Assembly: GCF_019891175.1 (NCBI RefSeq)
Contig: NZ_CP072600.1
Location: 5,766,001 to 5,830,000 of the forward strand
DNA from: Leptothermofonsia sichuanensis E412
GTDB lineage: Bacteria > Cyanobacteriota > Cyanobacteriia > Leptolyngbyales > Leptolyngbyaceae
DNA length: 64,000 nt
Direction of reading: 5' to 3'
In this document: positions 1 through 6,969 of the stretch, one piece after another
Layout of the letters: the number at the start of each line of letters is the position of its first letter
Numbering within the stretch: the stretch's first letter is position 1
Translations under genes and position numbers: made by a program
Notes under the pieces: model-generated
Told to the model about the DNA's origin: nothing
The model's input: the letters and a program-made list of their open reading frames with translations, nothing else
Database searches by the model: none

Positions 1-840
1 GCTGCCAGCAACGATTTCACCGTCAAACTCTGGAACCGGGACGGTCGGCTGATCAATACCTTAACCGGGCATCAAAGTGGAATCTGGTCTGTTGCCTTCA
101 GTCCCGATAGCCAGCTCATTGCCACTGCCAGCGCCGACAAAACAGCCAAACTCTGGAAGGCCGATGGAACCTTTCTGAAAACGCTGAACGGGCACCAGGA
201 TAACGTCAATAGTGTCAGCTTTAGCCCCGATGGCAACACCCTGGTCACCGCCAGTTCAGACAGTACCGTGAGACTCTGGAACCGGGATGGTCAGTTGCTC
301 AAAACGATTAAGGGCCATGATGGAGGCATTTGGGATGTCAGTTTCAGCCCCGATGGCAACACCCTGGTCACCGCCAGTTCCGATAAAACCGTCAAGCTCT
401 GGAGTCGAGACGGTAAACTGCTGCGCACCTTAAAAGGGCATCTCCAGGATGCCAGAAGTGTTCGCTTTAGCCCCAATGGTCAAACCCTGGCTTCTGCCAG
501 TTTTGACAAAACTATCCGGCTGTGGAGCCTGGATGGCAGGTTGCTTAAAATTCTGCAAGGGCACACGGATTCGCTGGCCAATATTGCCTTCAGCCCCGAT
601 GGAAAAACACTGGCATCGACGGGCACAGACAACACAGGGGTTCTCTGGAATCTGGAGTATCTGGGTAATCTGGACAGCCTGATTACCTATAGCTGTCACT
701 GGTTGCAGAATTACCTGACCTACAATCCCAATGTGCAGGAAAGCGATCGCGCCATGTGCAGCGGGGTTGCCCACGACAGAGAGCCATCCAAATTGGGCGC
801 GATCGCCCCAATATCCACTTTTATGAATTCTATAAATTAA
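1..840 (+). CDS. WD40 repeat protein, C-terminal part (5' end outside window)
   Basis: The frame is open from the first base, so the gene begins upstream. About six WD40 blades are visible, each of about 41 residues with the pattern GH...V.FSPDG..L.TAS.D.T..LW. They alternate with DGxLLKTLxGH linkers, and neighbouring blades are almost identical at the DNA level (around 220-270 and 345-390). After the last blade comes a short tail with LITYSCHWLQNYL and NPNVQESDRAMC, a closing segment I associate with large cyanobacterial WD40 proteins whose N-terminus carries an NTPase or other effector. That N-terminal part is not visible, so the role is left open. Beta-propellers normally act as protein-interaction scaffolds. 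The stop is TAA at 838-840 and overlaps the 3' end of the opposite-strand gene by a few bases. Confidence 0.93.
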   Translation, partial: AASNDFTVKLWNRDGRLINTLTGHQSGIWSVAFSPDSQLIATASADKTAKLWKADGTFLKTLNGHQDNVNSVSFSPDGNTLVTASSDSTVRLWNRDGQLLKTIKGHDGGIWDVSFSPDGNTLVTASSDKTVKLWSRDGKLLRTLKGHLQDARSVRFSPNGQTLASASFDKTIRLWSLDGRLLKILQGHTDSLANIAFSPDGKTLASTGTDNTGVLWNLEYLGNLDSLITYSCHWLQNYLTYNPNVQESDRAMCSGVAHDREPSKLGAIAPISTFMNSIN

Positions 841-1235
841 CGTCCTTCTTCCGCCTGATTCGTTGCCAGAAATTGCTTTAAGCGCAGCAAACTTAAAGTC
901 TGACTCAAGTTCAGGGGCAATAAGGAAACCCCTTCCAACCTGGACTGAACCCAACCTTCACCCCACGACCATTCGTGATAGCCATCGATTCCCCCACTTA
1001 ACAGCAGGCGCAGGCAATTTTCCTCCAGCCGCTCGACATAATGCTGAATGGAAACAGGACCCACCCAACTGGTATAAGTCAATCCCGTTTTCAACAGCTC
1101 TGGCAAACCAGAATCGATCCGGGCGGGAGCTAACCACCGCTGAAGTTTAGTGGGCTGAGTCAGGCTTTCCCGCAAAGCCGCTTCAGACGCAGGGATTTCA
1201 ATTCGGAGGCTACTCTGCTGAAAAGTACCGAGCAT
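837..1235 (-). CDS. Small SRPBCC-like conserved protein
   Basis: A 132-residue protein if translation starts at the ATG at 1235; the frame extends 20 codons further, but that extension looks non-conserved. The pattern (N-terminal beta strand, a TQPTKLQRWLAPARI segment, then SWVGPVSIQHYVE, GGIDGYHEWSWGEGW and a C-terminal LSQTLSLLRLKQFL helix) resembles START/SRPBCC-type folds, which bind hydrophobic ligands. This assignment rests on pattern only and no catalytic residue is evident. It is convergent with the WD40 gene, with 4 bases of overlap, and diverges from hslO. Function unknown. Confidence 0.7.
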   Translation of the reverse strand: MLGTFQQSSLRIEIPASEAALRESLTQPTKLQRWLAPARIDSGLPELLKTGLTYTSWVGPVSIQHYVERLEENCLRLLLSGGIDGYHEWSWGEGWVQSRLEGVSLLPLNLSQTLSLLRLKQFLATNQAEEGR

Positions 1236-1359
1236 ACAGAATATTGCGAAATGACGTTCTCTCAGTATGGCAGAGCCGATCCGAATGCTCAACACTCAAC
1301 GCTCAGTTCCTTCCTCCCTCTACAATAGAGGTAGACTGTAAAGAAACGTAAGGCTTTTC

Positions 1360-2259
1360 ATGACTGACCAACTTGTTCGAGCAACGGCAGCCAGGGGTGG
1401 AATCCGGGCTGTAGGGGCGATTACAACTCAGTTGACTGAGGAAGCCAAGCAGCGTCACAGGCTTTCTTATGTCGCTACAGCCGCGCTGAGTCGAACAATG
1501 ACGGCGGGGCTACTGCTTGCTTCTGGAATGAAGCGCAGAGGCTCAAAGGTCACTATTCGGATTCAGGGTGATGGTCCCCTGGGTCGGGTGGTTGCGGATG
1601 CGGGACTGGATGGCACTGTACGTGGCTTTGTGGACTACCCGGAAGCAGAACTGCCCCCAACCGAGAGCGGAAAATTTGATGTGGGTACAGCCGTTGGGCG
1701 GTTGGGCTACGTTTACGTCCTGCGGGATGAAGGGCTGGATTATCCCTACACCAGTACCGTAGAACTGGTTTCTGGTGAGGTTGGGGAAGATGTGGCGAAC
1801 TACCTGGCGTACTCAGAACAGACGCCTTCAGCCCTGGTGCTGGGAGAGTCCTTTGATACCCAGGGAGTGCGAGCATCGGGAGGGCTGCTGATTCAGGTAT
1901 TGCCTAAAGCCGCCAATGATGAGGCACTGGTGGCAGAACTGGAGTCCAGGGTGACATCCCTGGCAGGCTTCACGCCACTGCTAAAAGAAGGGAAGACGCT
2001 CCCAGAAATTTTTGAGCAAATCCTGGGAGGGCTGGATTTACAGATTTTTCCAGAAACGCAGCCTTTACGCTTCCATTGTGGCTGCTCCTACGATCGCGCC
2101 TTAGGAGCACTGAAGCTATTTAGTGTTGCTGAGTTGCAGGATATGATCACCGAGGATCAGGGCGCAGAAGCCGTTTGCGACTTCTGTGGCAATGTTTACA
2201 GGGCAGATGCCCATCAGTTAGAAAAGCTGATTGGGGATATGCAGGGAAAACCGATCTAA
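1360..2259 (+). CDS. hslO: Redox-regulated chaperone Hsp33
   Basis: Hsp33 is a cytoplasmic holdase activated by oxidative unfolding. The 299-residue product has the normal family length. The N-terminal core begins DQLVRATAARGGIRA and contains the SRTMTAGLLLASGMK helix. The C-terminal redox switch has the four zinc-binding cysteines: CxC at residues 240/242 (FHCGCSYDRA) and CxxC at 273/276 (VCDFCGNVY). Oxidation of these to disulfides with zinc release triggers chaperone activity in the family. The ATG lies about 30 bases after a CTACAATAGAGG stretch that may include a -10 element. No operon partner is seen. Downstream are two repeat copies and an IS630 element. Confidence 0.97.
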   Translation: MTDQLVRATAARGGIRAVGAITTQLTEEAKQRHRLSYVATAALSRTMTAGLLLASGMKRRGSKVTIRIQGDGPLGRVVADAGLDGTVRGFVDYPEAELPPTESGKFDVGTAVGRLGYVYVLRDEGLDYPYTSTVELVSGEVGEDVANYLAYSEQTPSALVLGESFDTQGVRASGGLLIQVLPKAANDEALVAELESRVTSLAGFTPLLKEGKTLPEIFEQILGGLDLQIFPETQPLRFHCGCSYDRALGALKLFSVAELQDMITEDQGAEAVCDFCGNVYRADAHQLEKLIGDMQGKPI

Positions 2260-2331
2260 ACTCCTATCTGAATACCTCCTCAGTTCGGGTTCAGGCTCTG
2301 ACAGCCGGGCTTTTCGGAAGGTTTTATAGCT
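2260..2331. repeat. Degenerate copy of the small TA-flanked repeat
   Basis: Immediately after the hslO stop, the order CTCCTATCTGAA - CCTCAGTTCGGGTTCAGGCT - GGGCTTTTCGGAAGG matches the better copies at 2411-2482 and 27973-28045 with many substitutions. It is probably an old copy. Confidence 0.5.
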
Positions 2332-2410
2332 TTTACCCATTGGGTTTGCCACACCCGATACCCGACACCCAATACCCGGAATTGTGGTTAACCCACTTGA
2401 AAATCGCTGT

Positions 2411-2482
2411 AAAAGCCTATCCGAAAACTTCCTCAGTCTGGATTTGAGCGTTGTCCATTGGGGCTTTTCGGATAGGCTTTAA
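2411..2482. repeat. TA-flanked inverted-terminal repeat element, about 68 bp
   Basis: Ends are AAAGCCTATCCGAAAA and its exact reverse complement TTTTCGGATAGGCTTT, flanked by TA on each side. The core is CTTCCTCAGTCTGG...TTGTCCATTGGGG. Other copies lie at 27973-28045 and 36662-36733, plus a degenerate one at 2260-2331. A transcript could fold into a long hairpin and might act as a terminator. Confidence 0.8.
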
Positions 2483-2533
2483 GTGGGCCGTACTCAGAGC
2501 CTGGATCAGACTGTCATACCTGTTGGACGGAGT

Positions 2534-3754
2534 CTAGTAGTCTGTCAACTTTGTTTTGATGGATAGATTAGGGGAGAATGGAGAGGCAGATACCTCTTAC
2601 CAACCATGCCCCAAAAGAGATACATCGTAGCCCTTAGCTGTGAAGAGCGGGAGACTTTAGAAAGTCTGACAACAACCGGAAAAACATCCGTTTATAAACT
2701 CAATCATGCTCGAATTTTGCTGAAAGCTGACATCAACCAGGAAGGCGGCGGTTGGCGGGATCAAGATATCAGTGATGCACTCGATATTAGGGTATCTACG
2801 ATTGAACGAGTCCGGCAACGCTTTGTTGCACAGAGTTTAGAGGCTGCCTTAGGGCGTCAAACTCCAAGTCGAACCAAGCCCCGCTTACTCGATGGCGAAC
2901 AAGAAGCGCATTTGATTGCGCTGGCGTGTGCCGAGACTCCTGAAGGACAAGGGAAATGGAGCGTTCGCCTGTTAGCAGACCAACTGGTTAAGTTGGGATA
3001 TGTAGAGAGCATTTCGCATGAAACCGTGCGGCAAACGCTGAAAAAAACGAACTCAAACCCTGGTTGCAGGAATGCTGGGTAATTCCGCCGAAGTCCAATG
3101 GCGAGTTTGTTTACTACATGGAAGATGTTTTGAGCGTTTATACACGCCCTTATGACCCGCGCTACCCGGTCGTTTGTTTCGATGAAACCAGCAAACAATT
3201 AGTCCTCGAAACGCAAGTTCCCCTCCCCCCCAACCCGGTCAACCGAAGCGCTATGACTATGAATATGAACGCAATGGGGTCTGTAATCTCTTCATGATTT
3301 CTGAACCCTTAGCTGGATGGCGGCATGTAGAAGTCACTGAACGGCGCACCAAACAAGACTATGCCAAACAAATGAAATATCTGGTGGATGTGCGTTACCC
3401 CGATGCCGAATGGATTACCATCGTGCATGACCAACTCAATATTCATGACCCATCTGCCTTGTATGAGACGTTTGCACCTCAAGAAGCCAAGCGGATTCTA
3501 GACAAATTAGAGATTCATTACACACCAAAACATGGCAGTTGGCTTAACATGGCAGAAATTGAACTCAGTGTTTTAGCCCGTCAGTGCTTGGATCGTCGCA
3601 TCCCAGATCAAGATACGTTGAAACGGGAAATTGCTGCTTGGGAAGAACGCAGAAATGATCAATCTCGCACCATTGATTGGCAATTTACGACTGAAGATGC
3701 TCGCATCAAACTTAAGCGACTCTATCCCTCAATTCTTTCTTGACAAGCTACTAG
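2534..3754 (+). mobile_element. IS630-family insertion sequence, copy A (defective)
   Basis: About 1.22 kb. The left end CTAGTAGTCTGTCAACTTTG and the reverse complement of the right end CTAGTAGCTTGTCAAGAAAG share CTAGTAG..TGTCAA, giving imperfect terminal inverted repeats. The TA inside CTAG fits the TA target duplication of the IS630/Tc1 group. It encloses a transposase that needs one -1 shift at A7 and carries a further disruptive shift at a C7 run. The tips match miniature elements elsewhere in the window (6861-6969, 27811-27919, 26805-26912, 16405-16497). Confidence 0.85.
2606..3743 (+). pseudogene. IS630-family transposase, two frame changes
   Basis: The N-terminal part (2606-3047) has a homeodomain-like helix-turn-helix region (QDISDALDIRVSTIERVRQRF, residues about 50-70). 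At A7 (3041-3047) a -1 shift joins ...TVRQTLKK to NELKPWLQECWVIPP, the start of the catalytic part. The first catalytic Asp is in VCFDETSK. A second change at the C7 run 3225-3231 breaks the frame; one extra C would restore PLPPQPGQPKRYDYEYERNG. The last part contains VHDQLNIH, where the family usually has D-N, and SWLNMAEIELSVL with the catalytic Glu. The first shift may be programmed because the second IS630 has the same A7 at the same place. The C7 shift is probably inactivating, or a sequencing error in a homopolymer. Confidence 0.85.
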
Positions 3755-3792
3755 TGCATATTCAAGAAACCTTTTTTGGAAGATCCACCCAG

Positions 3793-3891
3793 CCCTCATC
3801 CCCCAACCCCTTCTCCCAAACCTGGGAGAAGGGGAGTGAAAAAGGGTTGAAGTCCCTCTTCCAGTTTTGGGAGAGGGATTCAGGGTGAGGG
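3793..3891. repeat. Cyanobacterial intergenic palindromic repeat (CCCTCATCCCC type)
   Basis: Begins CCCTCATCCCCCAACCCCTT and ends GATTCAGGGTGAGGG. It contains CTCCCAAACCTGGGAG and CCCTCTTCCAGTTTTGGGAG hairpins. Sequences of this kind are common between cyanobacterial genes. Lies 40 bp beyond IS630 copy A. Confidence 0.7.
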
Positions 3892-4015
3892 CGCATGGAT
3901 GCTCGCACAGCAGGTTAATTGAGACGGCACTAGGTTTGATCAGCCCTTGAAGACTGAAGATTGAGCACAGTTGAAACCTGGTTTGCTGGTCTATGGTTCA
4001 GGGGCTGACAGGACC

Positions 4016-4207
4016 CTAACCGATGAGTACACTGTTAGGATTGCAGATCTGACTTCTCACAGCACTCGCAGCAATTTGATGTGCTCTTGCTTCTTCACCG
4101 TACCATTGAAGGGCGGAATTAAAGGCGACTCGATAAAAACTTTGGGCAGCTTCTGAGAGGCGATCGCGAATGTTGGCGGGTAATTCCCGATTCGTCTTGT
4201 ATGGCAT
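4016..4207 (-). CDS. ChaB family protein
   Basis: About 63 residues from the ATG at 4207 (MPYKTNRELPANIRDRLSEA). The body, with AAQSFYRVAFNSALQWYGEE and ARAHQIAASAVR, matches the ChaB family, once called a cation transport regulator; the biochemical role is unclear. The usual ending of ChaB (..AWxAVKxxYEK) is replaced by SQICNPNSVLIG, so the tail is divergent or slightly rearranged. It is divergent from hemL with a gap of about 120 bases. A start 3 codons upstream is possible but less like the family. Confidence 0.72.
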   Translation of the reverse strand: MPYKTNRELPANIRDRLSEAAQSFYRVAFNSALQWYGEEARAHQIAASAVRSQICNPNSVLIG

Positions 4208-4328
4208 GAATGTCACCTCCGGCAGATGGGATAATCAATAGTAATTCGCTTCAGCAAAAGATGTTCATCGCACAAGGCTGATCTTTTACCTGCAAACCTT
4301 TTCAGTCACAAAACTTAAGGAGATAACA

Positions 4329-5627
4329 TTGATCACTGGTAGCTTAAAAACAACCAAATCGGAAGAAATTTTTGCCGCCGCTCAAAAATTGATGCCTGGA
4401 GGGGTGAGTTCTCCGGTTCGCGCCTTCAAGTCAGTTGGGGGACAGCCCATTGTGTTTGATCGGGTTAAGGGTGCCTATGTCTGGGATGTGGATGGCAACC
4501 AGTACATTGACTACGTTGGTACCTGGGGACCCGCTATTTGTGGCCATGCGCACCCGGATGTACTGAAAGCCCTGCATGAAGCACTGGAAAAAGGCACCAG
4601 TTTTGGTGCCCCCTGCGTTCTGGAGAACACCCTGGCAGAAATGGTCATTGATGCTGTCCCCAGTATTGAGATGGTACGGTTTGTGAATTCTGGGACAGAA
4701 GCCTGTATGTCTGTACTGCGGCTGATGCGGGCATTTACCGGGCGAGAAAAAATTATCAAGTTTGAAGGCTGCTATCACGGTCACGCCGATATGTTTCTGG
4801 TGAAGGCCGGTTCAGGGGTTGCCACGCTGGGACTGCCCGACTCTCCGGGAGTGCCTAAGTCCACCACAGGCAATACGCTGACTGCCCCCTTTAACAACCT
4901 GGAAGCCGTAAAAAACCTGTTTGAGGAAAATCCAGGCGAAATTGCGGGGGTGATTTTGGAGCCAGTGGTGGGTAACGCCGGGTTTATTCCGCCAGATGGG
5001 GGGTTCCTGGCGGGACTGCGGGAACTCACACGTGAGCACGAGGCACTGTTGATGTTTGACGAGGTCATGACGGGTTTCCGAATTGCTTACGGGGGTGCCC
5101 AGGAGAAGTTTGGGATTACCCCGGATTTGACGACGCTGGGCAAAGTCATCGGTGGGGGGTTGCCGGTGGGTGCCTACGGTGGACGCAAAGACATTATGCA
5201 GATGGTGGCTCCTGCCGGACCGATGTATCAGGCCGGTACCCTGTCGGGAAATCCGCTGGCAATGACCGCCGGGATCAAAACCCTGGAAATTTTGCGGCAA
5301 CCGGGTTCCTATGAGTATCTGGAGAACGTAACCAAACGGTTAGCCGACGGATTGCTCCAGATTGCAAAGGAAACGGGCCATGCTGCCTGTGGTGGCAATA
5401 TCAGTGGCATGTTTGGTTTATTCTTTACCGAAGGTCCAGTCCATAATTACGAGGACGCGAAAAAGTCTGACCTGCAAAAATTCAGTCGCTTTCACCGGGG
5501 AATGCTGGAGCGGGGAGTCTACCTGGCTCCCTCCCAGTTCGAGGCAGGATTCACTTCACTTGCCCATACGGATGAGGATATCGATCGCACACTCCAGGCG
5601 GCGCGTGAAGTCATGGCAGCGCTATAG
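4329..5627 (+). CDS. hemL: Glutamate-1-semialdehyde 2,1-aminomutase
   Basis: Converts glutamate-1-semialdehyde to 5-aminolevulinate, the last step of the C5 route that feeds heme, chlorophyll, bilins and cobalamin. The 432 residues have normal length. The PLP-binding lysine is Lys272 in [18 protein letters not shown]. Other class-III aminotransferase marks are [30 protein letters not shown] and [12 protein letters not shown]. The start is TTG at 4329, supported by AAGGAG at 4317-4322 seven bases upstream and by the conserved [20 protein letters not shown] beginning; no better ATG exists. It is monocistronic here. A GAGG-type repeat follows directly. Confidence 0.98.
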   Translation: MITGSLKTTKSEEIFAAAQKLMPGGVSSPVRAFKSVGGQPIVFDRVKGAYVWDVDGNQYIDYVGTWGPAICGHAHPDVLKALHEALEKGTSFGAPCVLENTLAEMVIDAVPSIEMVRFVNSGTEACMSVLRLMRAFTGREKIIKFEGCYHGHADMFLVKAGSGVATLGLPDSPGVPKSTTGNTLTAPFNNLEAVKNLFEENPGEIAGVILEPVVGNAGFIPPDGGFLAGLRELTREHEALLMFDEVMTGFRIAYGGAQEKFGITPDLTTLGKVIGGGLPVGAYGGRKDIMQMVAPAGPMYQAGTLSGNPLAMTAGIKTLEILRQPGSYEYLENVTKRLADGLLQIAKETGHAACGGNISGMFGLFFTEGPVHNYEDAKKSDLQKFSRFHRGMLERGVYLAPSQFEAGFTSLAHTDEDIDRTLQAAREVMAAL

Positions 5628-5629
5628 GG

Positions 5630-5707
5630 CCACAAAGGCACAGAGGGGGCCACAGAGCCATTCCTCTGTGCTCTCTGTGGTGAAGTTTCAGGGGATAAAA
5701 TCCTCCT
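5630..5707. repeat. Partial GAGGAT-ended palindromic repeat
   Basis: Contains CCACAAAGGCACAGAGG...CTCTCTGTGGTGAAGTTTC and ends in GGATAAAATCCTCC, matching the right part of the full copies at 13678-13792, 36491-36611 and 49443-49547. Begins 3 bases after the hemL stop. Confidence 0.65.
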
Positions 5708-5805
5708 CCCTTAGTAACCCATCAGTCCCCTGAAGCAGTTCTCTATCTGATTGAAGACGATAGGATGGTAACCGTCAGGTATTGCTGAAACGTCAGCCGT
5801 TTTTG

Positions 5806-6693
5806 ATGATGATTCCTTTCCATCTATCAGCGACGAAATGGGGCGCGATCGCATCCCTGCTTCTGCTGGGTGCCTGTAGCAGTCAGACCAGTCGTTCCCC
5901 CTACCCGACCCCACCCCCACCGTTGCCGGTTGAGACAGCCAGGCCATCTCCCAGACCAGTTGCTCCTGCCCGTTCCCCGGAATCAACGGTGCCAGCAACC
6001 GGTAACTCAACGAAGGCAGGAGAAGCACAACCCTCCAGTCCAGTTGACACCCTGCCCAGAGGCATCGATATTGCAACCAGTGCGGCATCGCTGGCTCGCG
6101 ATGCCCAAACCCCGGAAGACTGGAAGCTGGTTATCACCCAATGGCAACGGGCGATCGCTGCGCTCAAAGCGGTTCCCAAAACCAGTTCTGATTACACCAC
6201 AGCCCAAAAACTGCTACCGACCTATCAGCAACAACTGGCTAGGGCTCAACAGCGGGCAAAAAATAGCCCTCATCTCTCCCCCACGGTTGCTAAAGGACAG
6301 CCCCAGGAAGGTGGCATTCCCCTGTTCGCCTCTGGGAATGGTGCCGCTGCCGTGGAGAGTGCCATGGCTGCCCTCAACCAGCAGCAAATTGACTTTTTTA
6401 ATCAGCAGAAGCGGTTTGCTGCCAGTTTGGCGGAACTGGGAAAGGTGACAACCGCCACTCCAGGTTATACCCTCTCTACCAATGGGAATGAAAATCGAGC
6501 TGTATCAACCGCGATCGCCCAACGAGAGGGACTACCCAGCTACACTGGAGCCGTCTACATGGTCAAACAGGGTGACCAGAACCTGCCTGTATCGATCATT
6601 TGTGTCAGCCAGCAAAACTCAAAGACTGCACCTGAAATCCCAAGCCTGAATGGTCAGGAACTGACCTGTCCTGGCGGCTCTAGGTCTTTATAA
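5806..6693 (+). CDS. Putative lipoprotein with pilin-like C-terminal domain
   Basis: Starts MMIPFHLSATKWGAIASLLL followed by the lipobox LLGACSS, so it is predicted to be exported and lipid-modified at Cys. A proline-rich linker (residues about 30-80) leads to a helical region (EDWKLVITQWQRAIAALKAVP) and a C-terminal part starting near QQIDFFNQQKRFAASLAELG and ending ELTCPGGSRSL. That pattern recalls the globular part of cyanobacterial type IV pilin-like or minor-pilin proteins. The frame is open to a TTG at 5782; I choose the ATG pair at 5806/5809 because it gives a compact signal peptide. Function unknown. Confidence 0.75.
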   Translation: MMIPFHLSATKWGAIASLLLLGACSSQTSRSPYPTPPPPLPVETARPSPRPVAPARSPESTVPATGNSTKAGEAQPSSPVDTLPRGIDIATSAASLARDAQTPEDWKLVITQWQRAIAALKAVPKTSSDYTTAQKLLPTYQQQLARAQQRAKNSPHLSPTVAKGQPQEGGIPLFASGNGAAAVESAMAALNQQQIDFFNQQKRFAASLAELGKVTTATPGYTLSTNGNENRAVSTAIAQREGLPSYTGAVYMVKQGDQNLPVSIICVSQQNSKTAPEIPSLNGQELTCPGGSRSL

Positions 6694-6732
6694 TTCCGGG
6701 TTAAGGGGTGGGATTGTATAATCTGAGAATTC

Positions 6733-6787
6733 ACCACAGAGACACAGAGGGCACAGAGGAATGGCGCTGTATTCTCTGTAGTAAACA
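6733..6787. repeat. Palindromic repeat core (CCACAGAGACACAGAGG type)
   Basis: Left arm ACCACAGAGACACAGAGGGC and right arm ending TATTCTCTGTAGTAAAC. This is the core of the GAGGAT-ended family without its outer ends. Confidence 0.6.
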
Positions 6788-6860
6788 TTAAAACTTTCGC
6801 CTTCTGCCTTTTCTCGATTTGCGGTTTTGGCTTCTGGCTTCTGCTTCCTGCCTTCTTGCC

Positions 6861-6969
6861 CTAGTGGTCTGTCAATTATTAATTGACGGGTAACTGAATG
6901 CTGAAAGGCTGATTGAAGTTAAATTTTGAGGGTCTGCGACCCGTCAAAATTTTCCTGACGGAACACTAG
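6861..6969. repeat. Miniature inverted-repeat element with CTAG ends, 109 bp
   Basis: Left end CTAGTGGTCTGTCAATTATT; right end GACGGAACACTAG. The same 109-bp unit is at 27811-27919, with a shared internal stretch AGTTAAATTTTGAGGGTCTG. The first bases resemble the left tip of IS630 copy A. The terminal CTAG at 6966-6969 contains the stop codon (TAG, minus strand) of the sensor kinase gene. Confidence 0.85.

Noticed and set aside
430-954. Antisense frame across the WD40 gene
   Set aside because: It lies opposite conserved WD40 blades; the sense frame is clearly coding.
3064-3743. Two separate small genes inside IS630 copy A
   Set aside because: Both are pieces of one transposase in shifted frames; the catalytic residues are divided between them.
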